A DNA stretch of 64,000 nt from Mycobacterium sp. 3519A (lineage in GTDB: Bacteria; Actinomycetota; Actinomycetes; Mycobacteriales; Mycobacteriaceae): assembly GCF_900240945.1 (NCBI RefSeq), contig NZ_OESG01000013.1, positions 2,317,622-2,381,621 on the forward strand. Direction: 5' to 3'. Numbering within the stretch: position 1 is the first letter of the stretch; the number at the start of each line of letters is the position of its first letter. Shown in pieces: positions 16,861-25,953 of this stretch. Below the pieces are notes generated by a model. It made no database searches and was not told the DNA's origin. It saw only the letters and a list, made by a program, of their open reading frames with translations. Position numbers and translations under genes: made by a program.

Positions 16861-19448
16861 GCGAGTTCAGGGGTCCGCGCCGCCACGAAGAACCCGCGCA
16901 GCGCGTCGGCAACCTGCCCGCGTATCGGCGCACCCGAGAGCACGATGTCCACCATCGTCAACGACGTGTGGGTGTGACCGCGTGCGGCGATGTGTTCGGT
17001 CGGCACCCCCGCGGCGGTGAGGGCGGCGGCATACGCCCGGCCGTCGTCGCGTAGCGGATCGAATTCGGCCGACACGACGATCGCGGGCGGCAGTCCGGAC
17101 AGATCAGCCGCGCGCAGCGGCGCCACGCGGGGATCGCCGCGGTCCGCCTCGTCGACATAGTGGTCGTAGAACCACGTCATCAACGGTGTCGTCAGACCGT
17201 AGCCGTCGGCGTTCTCCCGGTACGACGCGAGCGCGGTGCTGCCGCTCGTCACCGGTGCCAACAAGGCTTGCCCGGCGATGTGGGGCCCGCCGGCGTCGCG
17301 CGCGAGTTGGCAGACCACCGCGGCCAGTCCGGCGCCTGCGCTCCAACCCGCGACCGCGAGTCGGCCTTCGCGGCCGCCGAGGGATTCGGCGTTGTCCGCG
17401 GCCCATCGCAGCGCGGCCATCGCGTCGTCGACCGCGGCGGGGAAACGGTGCTCGGGTGCATGCCGGTAGTCCGCCGAGACGACGACCGCGTCGCTGCGCA
17501 CACAAAGGTCGCGGCACAGCGGGTCATCCGCAGTCGCGTTGCCGATGACCCAACCGCCGCCGTGGAAGTACAGCACCACGGGGTGCGGGCCTGGCGTCGG
17601 TGGCCGGTACAGCCGGTAGGCGAGCTCACCTGTGGCGCCGGGGAATTCACCGTCGACGAGCTCGCCGACGTCCGGCCCAGGCGGCCGCTCGGCCAGCGTC
17701 TGCAGATAGAACGCGCGGGCGTCGGGCGCCGACATCGACTCCAGCAGCGGCAGATTCAGCGCCGCGATCTCCATCAGGACCATCTCGACGTCGGGCTGCA
17801 ACCGGCGCACCACGCCGTCGTTGCACTGCGACCCGTTCGGGCCGGACAGCGTGAAGCCAAGATAGTCGCGGGCCGCCACTTCGTCACAACTGGCGCGGTA
17901 GAAGTCGACCCCGGCACAGTACGGCAGGAACACCCGCGGCTTGCCGGGCACGTTGGCGCCCATGTACCAGGAGTTGGCGGTGGGGAAGAGGGTGATGTCG
18001 GCGCAGTCGTTGACGTGCTGGACCCACCCTGCCTCGGCTGTTTCGGTGGGTTCGATGACATCGAAACCGGTTGTGGTCAAATGGTCGACGCAGTCCAGCA
18101 CCCAGTCCACGTGCTGTTCGATCGAGACAGTCATGTTCGACAGCACCGAGGGGCTTCCTGGCCCGGTGATCAGGAACAGGTTGGGGAACCCGACGGTGGT
18201 GAGCCCGAGGTAAGTCCGTGGCCCGTCGGCCCATTTGTCCTTGAGCGCCTTGCCGTCACGCCCCCTGATGTCAATCGCCGTGAGGGCACCGGTGACGGCG
18301 TCGAAACCGGTTGCGAACACGATGATGTCGACGGGGATGGTCTCATCGGCGGTCTCGATTCCGGTTTCGGCGATCTGCCGGATCGGGTGCTTGCGAATGT
18401 TGACCAGACGCACGTGCGGCAGGTTGTAGGTCGCGTAGTAGTCGGTGTCAAGACACGGTCGCTTTGTGCCGATGGGGTATTCCGTCGGGCACAGCTCTTG
18501 TGCCGTCTCGGGATCCTCGACGATGTCGCGGATCTTGTTCCGGACGAACTCGGCGAATTCGTGGTTGGCCGCGGGATTGCTCAGCACGTCGGCGAATACG
18601 GTGAACGACTCCAGCAGCAGCCCCCACTCCCAGACCTGTTCATAGCGCTGTAGGCGCTCAGCCTCCGAGACACTGAACGTCGGCGTGATGTTCCGCTCCT
18701 TCGGGATGCCGTTCGGCGACACCTTTGCCGCGGCGCGGTATTCCGCCTCGTTCTCGAGCTGCGCGAGCATCTCGTCGGTGACCGGTCCGTTGTGCGCCGG
18801 AATGCAGAACGTCGGAGTGCGCTGAAATACCAGCACGTGCTGCGCGTCCTTCGCGATGACCGGAATCGACTGCACCCCAGAGGAACCCGTGCCGATCACC
18901 GCCACCCGCTTGCCGGTGAAGTCGACAGGATCATGCGGCCAGCGACTGGTGAAGTACACCTCGCCGGCGAATCGGTCCAGCCCGTCGATCTCCTGCGGCT
19001 TCGGCACGGACAGACAACCCGTGGCCATCACGACGAAACGCGCCGTGAGCTCGTCGCCTGCGTCGGTGCGCACATGCCACAGCGCGGATTCCTCGTCCCA
19101 GCGCGCCTGCTGCACTCGGGTGGAGAACGTGATGTGGCGCCGCAGGTCGTGCTTGTCGGCGACGTGGTTCAGATACCGCAGGATTTCGGGTTGGGTGGCG
19201 TACTTTTCCGACCACTGCCACCCGCTGCGCCAGTCGGGATCGAAGCTGTACATGTAGTCGATGCTGGGGATGTCGACCCTGGCACCGGGATAACGGTTCC
19301 AGTACCACGTACCGCCGAGATCGTCGCCCGCTTCGAAGATGCGAACCGACTGGCCGGTCCGGCCCAACCGGTAGGCAAGGTAGAGACCCGCGATCCCCGC
19401 GCCCACGACGACGACGTTTACATCGGGTGTCCGGGTTGTATCGGTCAT
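16857..19448 (-). CDS. Fusion protein: Baeyer-Villiger-type flavin monooxygenase + HSL-type esterase
   Basis: Two enzymes in one 863-residue chain. The first ~550 residues are a BVMO-like flavin monooxygenase: FAD Rossmann GAGIAGL, the [15 protein letters not shown] consensus, NADPH Rossmann GTGSSG and [11 protein letters not shown]. The BVMO fingerprint FxGxxxHxxxWP reads [12 protein letters not shown], with Phe in place of His. The last ~300 residues are a hormone-sensitive-lipase-type alpha/beta hydrolase with HGGGW (oxyanion hole), GWSAG (nucleophile), EFDPLRDDG and HTHTS (Asp, His). Together they could oxidise a ketone to an ester and hydrolyse it. ATG 19448 ([18 protein letters not shown]) was chosen at the Rossmann start. 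The stop overlaps the aspS stop. Confidence 0.88.
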   Translation of the reverse strand: MTDTTRTPDVNVVVVGAGIAGLYLAYRLGRTGQSVRIFEAGDDLGGTWYWNRYPGARVDIPSIDYMYSFDPDWRSGWQWSEKYATQPEILRYLNHVADKHDLRRHITFSTRVQQARWDEESALWHVRTDAGDELTARFVVMATGCLSVPKPQEIDGLDRFAGEVYFTSRWPHDPVDFTGKRVAVIGTGSSGVQSIPVIAKDAQHVLVFQRTPTFCIPAHNGPVTDEMLAQLENEAEYRAAAKVSPNGIPKERNITPTFSVSEAERLQRYEQVWEWGLLLESFTVFADVLSNPAANHEFAEFVRNKIRDIVEDPETAQELCPTEYPIGTKRPCLDTDYYATYNLPHVRLVNIRKHPIRQIAETGIETADETIPVDIIVFATGFDAVTGALTAIDIRGRDGKALKDKWADGPRTYLGLTTVGFPNLFLITGPGSPSVLSNMTVSIEQHVDWVLDCVDHLTTTGFDVIEPTETAEAGWVQHVNDCADITLFPTANSWYMGANVPGKPRVFLPYCAGVDFYRASCDEVAARDYLGFTLSGPNGSQCNDGVVRRLQPDVEMVLMEIAALNLPLLESMSAPDARAFYLQTLAERPPGPDVGELVDGEFPGATGELAYRLYRPPTPGPHPVVLYFHGGGWVIGNATADDPLCRDLCVRSDAVVVSADYRHAPEHRFPAAVDDAMAALRWAADNAESLGGREGRLAVAGWSAGAGLAAVVCQLARDAGGPHIAGQALLAPVTSGSTALASYRENADGYGLTTPLMTWFYDHYVDEADRGDPRVAPLRAADLSGLPPAIVVSAEFDPLRDDGRAYAAALTAAGVPTEHIAARGHTHTSLTMVDIVLSGAPIRGQVADALRGFFVAARTPELA

Positions 19449-19539
19449 CCATCGATGATCTCGTCGCAGCGACCTGCTGTACCGAGTACGGCAATACTCG
19501 ATCGAAATAGAGTCGCCCCTCGCCGGCGTTGAGCGCAGC

Positions 19540-19971
19540 GTGACGTCATCGATGAATGCGCAGCAGTGGCAGGATCTAAACGCTCCCATCGCGGAGGAGT
19601 TCCGCAGCAACGAGGGTCGGGTGGGAGGCCGGTTCGAGGGCATCGATCTGCTTCTGCTCACCACCACCGGTGCGAAATCGGGTCAATCGCGACTGGCGCC
19701 GCTGGCCTACTTCACCGTCGACGGCAAGCTGATCATCGTGGGCTCGAAGGCCGGGTCCGACGCGAATCCCGACTGGGTGCACAACCTTCGGGCCAATCCG
19801 CGGGCGCGCGTCGAGATCGGCGCTGACGCATACGATGTGGTCGCGCGTGAACTACCCGCCGAGGAGCGTGACGCGACGTATCCGAAGATCGTCGCTCAGA
19901 GAGCGGACTTCGGTGAGTACCAGGAGCGCACCTCCAGGGTGATCCCGCTGTTCGAACTGCAGCGAGGCTGA
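19540..19971 (+). CDS. F420-dependent nitroreductase-like (Ddn/DUF385 family), paralogue 1
   Basis: Split-barrel deazaflavin-dependent nitroreductase-family protein of 143 aa. Core motifs are [29 protein letters not shown] and [18 protein letters not shown], as in Ddn-like quinone or nitro reductases. It probably uses reduced F420. The GTG start gives [12 protein letters not shown] at 19552 is an alternative. It is divergent from the monooxygenase-esterase and followed 34 nt later by a paralogue of the same length, so the two arose by tandem duplication. Confidence 0.86.
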   Translation: MTSSMNAQQWQDLNAPIAEEFRSNEGRVGGRFEGIDLLLLTTTGAKSGQSRLAPLAYFTVDGKLIIVGSKAGSDANPDWVHNLRANPRARVEIGADAYDVVARELPAEERDATYPKIVAQRADFGEYQERTSRVIPLFELQRG

Positions 19972-20005
19972 CCACCGGACCCGTCGCGAGGTAGCTTCAT
20001 GCGTC

Positions 20006-20437
20006 ATGACCGAGATTCCTGACGCCGAGGCCATGAAGGCGTTCAACAAGAACATCGTCGACGAGTTCCGCGCCAACGGCGGCGTGGTCGGTGGGCCCTT
20101 CGAAGGCGCGACGCTGCTGTTGCTCACGAGTACGGGGGCCAAGTCGGGTCAGCCGCGGCTGGCGCCGCTGGCCTATTTCAGCATCGACGGGAAGATGATC
20201 ATCGTCGGCTCGAAGGCAGGCGCCGACACCAATCCGGACTGGGTGCACAACCTTCGGGCCAACCCGCGGGCGCACATCGAGGTGGACACCGACGCATACG
20301 ACGTCGTGGCGCGTGAGCTGACGCCGGCCGAACGCGACGAGACGTATCCGAAGATTGTGGCGCTGGCGCCCGGTTTCGGTGAGTACCAGGACAAGACCAG
20401 CCGAGTCATTCCGCTGTTCGAACTGCAGCGGGCCTAG
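20006..20437 (+). CDS. F420-dependent nitroreductase-like (Ddn/DUF385 family), paralogue 2
   Basis: Also 143 aa and clearly the tandem duplicate of the preceding gene (shared [30 protein letters not shown] and [12 protein letters not shown]). The N-terminal 15 residues and the region around residue 120 differ most. It has the same predicted fold and F420 use, possibly with altered substrate preference. The IS110-type element begins shortly after its stop and may have separated it from former downstream genes. Confidence 0.86.
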   Translation: MTEIPDAEAMKAFNKNIVDEFRANGGVVGGPFEGATLLLLTSTGAKSGQPRLAPLAYFSIDGKMIIVGSKAGADTNPDWVHNLRANPRAHIEVDTDAYDVVARELTPAERDETYPKIVALAPGFGEYQDKTSRVIPLFELQRA

Positions 20438-20552
20438 ACGGTATGGAGGCGACTTGAGGCCGAAGGCCTCGGGCTGCAATCGGACGTGGGTTGCCGACGA
20501 TGAGTGAACACTCGCATCGGTAGAGCCACAGTTGCAGATCAGGAGGCCTCCG
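20438..20552 (+). ncRNA. Possible bridge-RNA/left-end region of the IS110 element
   Basis: The 115 nt between the nitroreductase stop and the transposase start hold a stem (CCGA...GAGTG-AA-CACTC...TCGG, 20494-20520), a GGCC-GAA-GGCC hairpin, and the palindrome GGAGGCCTCC that contains the ribosome site. IS110-group elements encode a guide (bridge) RNA in this position. It is somewhat short for one, and the element's exact left end cannot be fixed without relatives. Confidence 0.3.
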
Positions 20553-21875
20553 GTGAGTTTCAACGGTACGAGTGTCGGGTTGGACGTGCATGCGCTTTCG
20601 GTGGTTGCCCATGCCGTCGATGAAGAAACGGGGCGGGTTGAGCGGGCACGGTTGTGTCCCGATCACGGCGAGATCCTGGCGTGGCTAGACCGGCTGCGAG
20701 GTCCGGTACGGGTGGCCTATGAGGCTGGGCCGACGGGGTTCGGGCTCGCGCGGGCTTTGGCCGCCGCCGAGATCGACTGCGTGGTTGCCGCGCCGTCGAA
20801 GTTGATCCGTCCTGCCGGGGATCGGGTCAAGACCGATGCCCGCGATGCCGCGCATCTGACCCGGTTACTGCGTCTGGGCGAGATCACCGCGGTCACCGTG
20901 CCCGAGGCCGACGTGGAGGCGGTGCGCGATCTGGTGCGTGCGCGTGAAGACGCGCGCGCTGATCTGATGCGAGTCCGGTACCGGTTGTCCAAACTATTGC
21001 TGCGCCACGGCCGGGTGTACTGCGGTGGGCAGGCATGGAACGGGGTGCACGAAACCTGGCTTCGTCGACAACGATTTGACGATTCCCACACCATGGCGGC
21101 ATTCGACCATCACTTCGACGCCGTCTTGACGGCCACCGCCGCCAGAGATCGTCTCGACCAGCAGATCGTCACCGTGGCAGCCTCGCCGCGCTGGGCTGAC
21201 CCGGTCAATCGATTGGGGTGTCTACGGGGGATTTCGGCGCTGACCGGGCTGGCGTTGAGCGTCGAGATCGGTGACTGGACCCGGTTCACTGGCGCCTCGA
21301 TCGGCGCCTACGTCGGCTTGGTCCCCACCGAGTACTCCTCGGGTGCATCCCGGGTGCAGGGCTCGATCACCAAGGCCGGCAACGCCCATGTGCGGCGATT
21401 GTTGATCGAGGCGGCGTGGCATCACCGGGCGGCCTACCGCAATCCTGGACCGACGATGCGGGCACGCTGGGCCAAGGTCGACCCGGCGCTCAAGGATCGC
21501 GGGCATGCCGGAAACCGGCGCCTGCACCAGCAGTGGTGCCGGTTCAACGAACGTAAGAAACACCACGTGGTGGCCAATGTCGCGATCGCCCGTGAACTGG
21601 CCGGCTGGTGCTGGTCACTTGCCACGCTGAACTAACAACCGCCACCGAACTTGATCGGAGTCAGCCGGTCGACGGCGAGGTAGGCGAACTGGATCTGCGT
21701 TACAGCTATGAGCCACAACAGCATTCCCCGAAGTACTGGTGTGACGCCCGTCCCTAGAGAGCAGCCACCGTTCGCACCGAACCATCGTCTTGCGGTACCC
21801 AACCCGCGCATATCAGTCTGACACCACCGTCGTTGACCAACGACCGCCGCGACACCGACTAACCCCGATCAAACG
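20440..21875 (+). mobile_element. IS110-family insertion element, ends approximate
   Basis: The transposase plus noncoding flanks. IS110 elements usually lack terminal inverted repeats and make little or no target duplication, and I see neither here, so the limits are bounded only by the neighbouring nitroreductase stop and the downstream hairpin. The 485 nt after the transposase (21636-22121) hold the hairpin at 21875 and no convincing gene. Confidence 0.5.
20553..21635 (+). CDS. IS110-family transposase (DEDD recombinase)
   Basis: Transposase of 360 aa with intact domains. The N-terminal RuvC-like DEDD domain shows VGLDVH (Asp), YEAGPTGF (Glu) and KTDARDAAHLTRLLRLGE (two Asp). A coiled-coil middle follows, then the C-terminal Transposase_20 domain with GCLRGISALTGLALSVEIGDWTRF, YVGLVPTEYSSG, and GNAHVRRLLIEAAW with its conserved Ser/His region. 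It catalyses insertion via a circular form guided by a bridge RNA. GTG 20553 follows GGAGG. The uninterrupted frame suggests an active or recent element. Confidence 0.93.
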   Translation: MSFNGTSVGLDVHALSVVAHAVDEETGRVERARLCPDHGEILAWLDRLRGPVRVAYEAGPTGFGLARALAAAEIDCVVAAPSKLIRPAGDRVKTDARDAAHLTRLLRLGEITAVTVPEADVEAVRDLVRAREDARADLMRVRYRLSKLLLRHGRVYCGGQAWNGVHETWLRRQRFDDSHTMAAFDHHFDAVLTATAARDRLDQQIVTVAASPRWADPVNRLGCLRGISALTGLALSVEIGDWTRFTGASIGAYVGLVPTEYSSGASRVQGSITKAGNAHVRRLLIEAAWHHRAAYRNPGPTMRARWAKVDPALKDRGHAGNRRLHQQWCRFNERKKHHVVANVAIARELAGWCWSLATLN

Positions 21876-21909
21876 AAAGCCGCCCCGACGCAAAACCGGG
21901 GCGGCTTTC
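21875..21909. terminator. Strong hairpin downstream of the IS110 element
   Basis: Perfect 13-nt arms GAAAGCCGCCCCG and CGGGGCGGCTTTC enclose a 9-nt A-rich loop. There is no U tract, which is common for mycobacterial terminators. It isolates the element from the small secreted gene. Confidence 0.7.
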
Positions 21910-22121
21910 ACCTGCCTATTGACAAACGGTGCCTACATATCAGCTGCCCGCGCTGCACTTTGCTTACCACCCCATGAGTCGCAAAGAACGCAGCAAATAT
22001 AGGGAAACAACTGATTCCTGTGTGTAGGTCTGGGCGTAGCTTATGAAATCACCGTCACCTAACCGTTCTTCACATGACGTGAGATGGACCCGACGGTCGA
22101 CTTCGCGAAGCGAGCTAACAG

Positions 22122-22388
22122 ATGAGAACGAAAGACATTGTTTCTGCGGCCATGACTGCAGCACTGGCCACACTCGCAGTCACCTTCGCCTCAACGCCGA
22201 TGGCCAACGCCGATCCCGGTGGCCCGGCGTGTTTGACGCCGTCCGGCGCAGCGTGCGCCCCGCCCGAAGCCGGCTGTGTGAACCCAGACAACGGCCTGCC
22301 CTGTAGTTCCAGCCTCGCTGACGTCAACGCGGCAATCAGGAAGGAATTGAACTCGGTCCTCGGCGGTGGCCTGCTGGGCGGCGGCTAG
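22122..22388 (+). CDS. Small secreted hypothetical protein
   Basis: 88 aa. A signal peptide (residues 1 to about 30, ending in STPMANA before DP) is followed by a short Pro/Cys-rich mature chain with four Cys (ACLTPSGAACAPPEAGCVNPDNGLPC) and a final Gly/Leu run. Four cysteines suggest two disulfides. The family is unknown, but small mycobacterial secreted proteins with ADPGG after the cleavage site are common. It is flanked by the IS110 region and a gene remnant. Confidence 0.65.
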   Translation: MRTKDIVSAAMTAALATLAVTFASTPMANADPGGPACLTPSGAACAPPEAGCVNPDNGLPCSSSLADVNAAIRKELNSVLGGGLLGGG

Positions 22389-22394
22389 GCAGCC

Positions 22395-22676
22395 CTTGCG
22401 TAGGGAGTTCGAACGGCGCGCGGTTATCGTTGACGAAGTCCTCGACGGTGTTCAGCGGCGCCCGAGGATGGTCGGCGCCGTATCGGTGATACCGGCCAGG
22501 CGGCCCTCGTGTTGGTCGATTGTCACGGCCCCGAAGTGCCTGAGCTTGGCGGTGTCGTCGGCGATGCCGAGCAGGTCGAGGAACGTCGATACGGTGGTTC
22601 GTTCGAACGGCAGGTCCCTGCCGAGCACCCGGCCGACCTCTGCGGCCGGTTCCTGGTGGCTGTATTCGACGGCTTG
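22395..22676 (-). pseudogene. 3' remnant of an NmrA-like NAD(P)-binding protein gene
   Basis: The minus strand reads VEYSHQEPAAEVGRVLGRD...TTVSTFLDLLGIADDTAKL and continues to DTAPTILGR, then stops. A -1 frame change near 22460 restores PLNTVEDFVNDNRAPFEL. This is the C-terminal signature of NmrA-like/atypical SDR proteins (TILGR-x-P-x-T-x-E-x-F). The Rossmann half is missing, so it is a truncated, frameshifted relic. Confidence 0.7.
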
Positions 22677-22685
22677 ATGGTGAAG

Positions 22686-22734
22686 ATTGCACTCAGGGTC
22701 GTGAAAGGCACCAGATCACGACCCTGAGTGCAAT
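22686..22734. terminator. Perfect 19-bp hairpin downstream of the thiolase gene
   Basis: ATTGCACTCAGGGTCGTGA and its exact complement flank an 11-nt loop. It lies 13 nt beyond the thiolase stop. It may serve as terminator; the arm length also fits a dispersed palindromic repeat. Confidence 0.75.
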
Positions 22735-22747
22735 GGGGGGGCAAGCC

Positions 22748-23929
22748 TTAGAGGCGCTCGATGATGGTTGCGTTGGCCATGCCGCCCGCCTCGCACATCG
22801 TCTGCAGCGCATACCGTCCGCCGCGCTGCTCCAGCGCGTTGACCATCGTGGTCATGATGCGCGCACCGCTGGCACCCAGAGGGTGGCCGATCGCGATCGC
22901 GCCGCCGTTGACGTTTGTCTTCGCCAGGTCGGCGCCAGTGTCCACCGCCCAGGCCAGCACGACGGGCGCGAACGCCTCGTTCACCTCGAACAGGTCGATG
23001 TCACCGATCGTCAAACCCGCTCTCTGCAAGACCTTTTCGGTTGCGGGGATGACACCGGTCAACATGTAGAGCGGGTCCGAGCCGACGACGGTGGCCGTGT
23101 GGATGCGGGCCAGCGGGCGTAGACCGAGGCGGCGTGCCACTTCGGTGGTGGTGATCAGCACGGCCGCGCTGCCGTCGGACAGCGGGGACGAGTTGCCCGC
23201 GGTGATCTCCCACTTGATCTGCGGGAAACGCGCCTCGTATGCGGGGTTGTAGAACGCCGGCTTCAAACCGGCGAGCGTGCCGACGCTGGTACCGGGACGA
23301 ATGATCTCGTCGGTGGCGAGCCCCGCGATCGGCGCTAGTTCGTTGTCGAACCGGCCCTCTTTGGTTGCAGCCGCGGCCTTTTCGTGACTGCCAGCCGAGA
23401 ACTCGTCGAGTTGCTGACGGGAGAATCCCCACTTCGCGGCGATCAACTCGGCGCTGATGCCCTGCGGCACAAGCCCTTCCGGGTAGCGCTGCGCCATCTG
23501 ACCGAACGGGTCACTGCCCGGCAGCACACTCGAGCCCATCGGGACCCGGCCCATCGACTCCACGCCTGCGGCGACGACGATGTCGTAGGCGCCCGAGATC
23601 ACGCCCTGCGCGGCGAAGCTGATCGCCTGTTGGCTGCTGCCGCATTGGCGGTCGACGGTCGTGCCCGGCACCGCCTCGGGGAAGCCCGCGCCCAGTAGCG
23701 CGTTGCGGGCGATGTTGACGGCCTGGTCGCCCACCTGGGTGACCGCGCCTGCGATGACGTCGTCGATCTGCGCCGGATCGATGCCGGTCCGGTTCACCAG
23801 TTCCTTCAGGCTGTGCGCCAGCAGGTCGACGGGCAGCACGTCGTGCAGTGCGCCGCTCGCCTTGCCCTTTCCGATCGGGGTACGTACCGCACCGACGATG
23901 ACCGCGTCGCGGCCCACATATCCGGCCAT
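22748..23929 (-). CDS. Thiolase family acetyl-CoA acyltransferase (FadA-like)
   Basis: Thiolase of 393 aa, the expected length. Motifs: the nucleophilic Cys in TVDRQCGSSQQA near residue 92, VNEAFAPVVLAW, GGAIAIGHPLGASG with the catalytic His, and the second Cys in MCEAGGMANATI. The C-x-GG ending resembles steroid-degrading FadA5-type thiolases more than generic ones. It would split 3-ketoacyl-CoA or condense acyl-CoAs. The ATG follows GGAGGCGGAA. It is divergent from the HxlR regulator, which probably controls it through the AT-rich 94-nt gap containing ACCTAGGT. Confidence 0.92.
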   Translation of the reverse strand: MAGYVGRDAVIVGAVRTPIGKGKASGALHDVLPVDLLAHSLKELVNRTGIDPAQIDDVIAGAVTQVGDQAVNIARNALLGAGFPEAVPGTTVDRQCGSSQQAISFAAQGVISGAYDIVVAAGVESMGRVPMGSSVLPGSDPFGQMAQRYPEGLVPQGISAELIAAKWGFSRQQLDEFSAGSHEKAAAATKEGRFDNELAPIAGLATDEIIRPGTSVGTLAGLKPAFYNPAYEARFPQIKWEITAGNSSPLSDGSAAVLITTTEVARRLGLRPLARIHTATVVGSDPLYMLTGVIPATEKVLQRAGLTIGDIDLFEVNEAFAPVVLAWAVDTGADLAKTNVNGGAIAIGHPLGASGARIMTTMVNALEQRGGRYALQTMCEAGGMANATIIERL

Positions 23930-24023
23930 TTCCGCCTCCTGAACTCCCCACTGAGTATTGCTCGCTATATCCAGCTATAACACCTAGGTATAGTGATAAC
24001 AACCCAGAAAAGGAGTGACGTGC

Positions 24024-24503
24024 ATGACAGTGCTGCAGGGGCGGCTCGCCGACCGCGACACCTGGTCGGCGGTTGGGCACTGCCCGATCGAGAAGACGAT
24101 GGCGTTGGTGGGCACCAAGTCGGGGATGCTCATCATGCGGGAGGCGTTCTACGGCACCACCCGCTTCGAGGACTTCTGGCGCCGTATCGGCGTCACCAAG
24201 GCCGCGGCCTCGGCCCGGCTGACCGAACTCGTCGACGCCGGACTACTGGAGCGAAGGCCCTACAAGGAACCGGGCCAGCGTCGGCGCGACGAGTACGTGC
24301 TCACCGAGGCCGGACTGGATTTCATGCCGGTGGTGTGGGCGATGTTCGAGTGGGGGCGGCGGCACCTGCCGGAGAGTCCGTCGCTGCGGCTTGCCCACCG
24401 GGATTGCGATGCCGAGGCCACCGTCGAGATCCGCTGTGCGCACGGACATCAGGTGCCCGCCGACGAGCTCGTGGTCCGGCTCGCTCAGTCGGTGAAGCAG
24501 TAG
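24024..24503 (+). CDS. HxlR-family transcriptional regulator
   Basis: Winged-helix regulator of 159 aa. The N-terminal half is the HxlR domain (CPIEKTMALVGTKSGMLIMREAFYGTTRFEDF..., then TKAAASARLTELVDAGLLERRPY). The C-terminal part (DCDAEATVEIRCAHGHQV) has three Cys and His that could bind metal or sense thiols. ATG 24024 lies 8 nt after AAAAGGAG; GTG 24015 is too close to it. It is divergent from the thiolase gene and overlaps the convergent selenium-binding-protein homologue by 19 nt. Confidence 0.88.
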   Translation: MTVLQGRLADRDTWSAVGHCPIEKTMALVGTKSGMLIMREAFYGTTRFEDFWRRIGVTKAAASARLTELVDAGLLERRPYKEPGQRRRDEYVLTEAGLDFMPVVWAMFEWGRRHLPESPSLRLAHRDCDAEATVEIRCAHGHQVPADELVVRLAQSVKQ

Positions 24504-25891
24504 GAATCGCTCGACGCGTCACCGCCCTGCAACCGGGTCTGGTGCACCCGTAGGCCGCGAAAATCGTTGCCGTTGGGAAAGAACGCGGGGTCGGGAACGA
24601 GTCCGCCGCCGTCGACGTCGGCGTCCAGTTTGGCCATCCACGCGCCCACACCGTCGGGGTAGAAGACCTCGTCCCACGCCGCATACAGCGAATTGGTGGC
24701 GTAGATGCGCCTGCCGTCACGGCTGATCTCGATCATCTGCGGCCCGCCTGCCAGACGGAGGTCCGGATCGGCGGGATGCGGTTCGCGCCGCACCACACCG
24801 CCGAGGCGAACAGATGCCGTCTCGCGAGGATGGAACGGGTCAGCGACGTTGAACTGTTTGAGTTCGCCAGTACCCCAACATGATACGTAGAGCCAACGAT
24901 CGTCGACCGAGAGGTCGATGTCGGACACCAGCGGCGGGACCGCGCCGAACGGTTGCAACGCAGGTGGAAGGTCGTCGACGGCGGCGGGTTCGGCCGGGAT
25001 GGTGATCACCTTCTCGACGGCCCACGCGTCGTCTGACCGGTGCCACAACCAGACCGACGCCGACAGATCCTCGACGCTGATCACCACCCCCGCGAAGCCC
25101 CATGTCTTCGTCGGGTCGTGCGCGGGTCGCAGTTCAAGCACCATCTGATGCTGGTCGCCCAGGTCGATGCGCTGGGTCAAGGTGCGGTCGGACATGCTCC
25201 AGAAGTTCAAGTGGTGTCCGAACTTTCGCCCGAGCAGATCCTCGGGGTTCAGGCCGTTCTCGATCATCGACGGCGAGGCCCACTCGGAGGTGATCACGGT
25301 GTCCTGGCGCAGATGCCACCAGACGTCGTAGGCGAAGAACTGCTCACCGCGGTCCTTCTCCCACGGTCCGACGACCTCGAACGTGTCGTGGTCGAGCAGT
25401 GCGACGCCGCCAGGCCCGTCGTCGCCGTTCGGTCCGCCGAGCGCGGACATGAAGATGCCGCCCGGCCCGCAGTGCACGGTGTGCGGGCGGGAGTAGCCGG
25501 CCTTGGCCGCGAGCTCGTCTGCGCCAATGGTGTGCGCCAGCACCGGGTTTCGCGGGTCCGGTTGGGTATCGAGCACGTAGGTGTTCGACGACCGGATGCC
25601 AGGGACCACAAGGTAGCGCCGCTCGATGGAATGCCCGTCGTGGCCCTCGTGGCACAGCGCGCTCGAGCAGGCGTTCCAGCCGAAGTGGTGCAGTTCGTTG
25701 CCCGCTGTCGGAAGCTCGGACCAGCCGACCACGCGACCGTACGACGACGAGGACGAGTCGCAGTCCACGACGGCGAGCGCATCTTTCGCCTGGCCCGCTG
25801 GATCGAATGCGACAACATAGGCAAGCTGCTCAGGCGCCGCGGCGATGGCGGCCCCCGGGCTGCGGTAGAAGGTGGGGTCAGTTGCAGCCAT
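24485..25891 (-). CDS. Selenium-binding protein 56 family (methanethiol oxidase-like)
   Basis: Full-length SBP56/SELENBP1-family beta-propeller of 468 aa. Family landmarks: VVDCDSSSSSYGRVVG (N-terminal Cys and Ser run), HHFGWNACSSALC, RPHTVHCGPGG, DVWWHLRQDTVITSEW, GHHLNFWSM, VSDIDLSVDDRWLYVSCWGTG and GGPQMIEISRDGRRIYATNSLY. Several conserved His probably bind copper. Bacterial MtoX and human SELENBP1 oxidise methanethiol to formaldehyde, H2O2 and sulfide; the same role is likely but not proven here. No signal peptide is evident, unlike periplasmic MtoX. Confidence 0.92.
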   Translation of the reverse strand: MAATDPTFYRSPGAAIAAAPEQLAYVVAFDPAGQAKDALAVVDCDSSSSSYGRVVGWSELPTAGNELHHFGWNACSSALCHEGHDGHSIERRYLVVPGIRSSNTYVLDTQPDPRNPVLAHTIGADELAAKAGYSRPHTVHCGPGGIFMSALGGPNGDDGPGGVALLDHDTFEVVGPWEKDRGEQFFAYDVWWHLRQDTVITSEWASPSMIENGLNPEDLLGRKFGHHLNFWSMSDRTLTQRIDLGDQHQMVLELRPAHDPTKTWGFAGVVISVEDLSASVWLWHRSDDAWAVEKVITIPAEPAAVDDLPPALQPFGAVPPLVSDIDLSVDDRWLYVSCWGTGELKQFNVADPFHPRETASVRLGGVVRREPHPADPDLRLAGGPQMIEISRDGRRIYATNSLYAAWDEVFYPDGVGAWMAKLDADVDGGGLVPDPAFFPNGNDFRGLRVHQTRLQGGDASSDSYCFTD

Positions 25892-25953
25892 GTCTGCAGA
25901 TCATCCTCCGCGCCGCTGACGTTGGGGTAAAAATCGACGGTTGACCGTCGTGA

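Noticed and set aside
20438..21909. Terminal inverted repeats and target duplications for the IS110 element
   Set aside because: None found by eye; the family usually lacks them, so the ends were left approximate.
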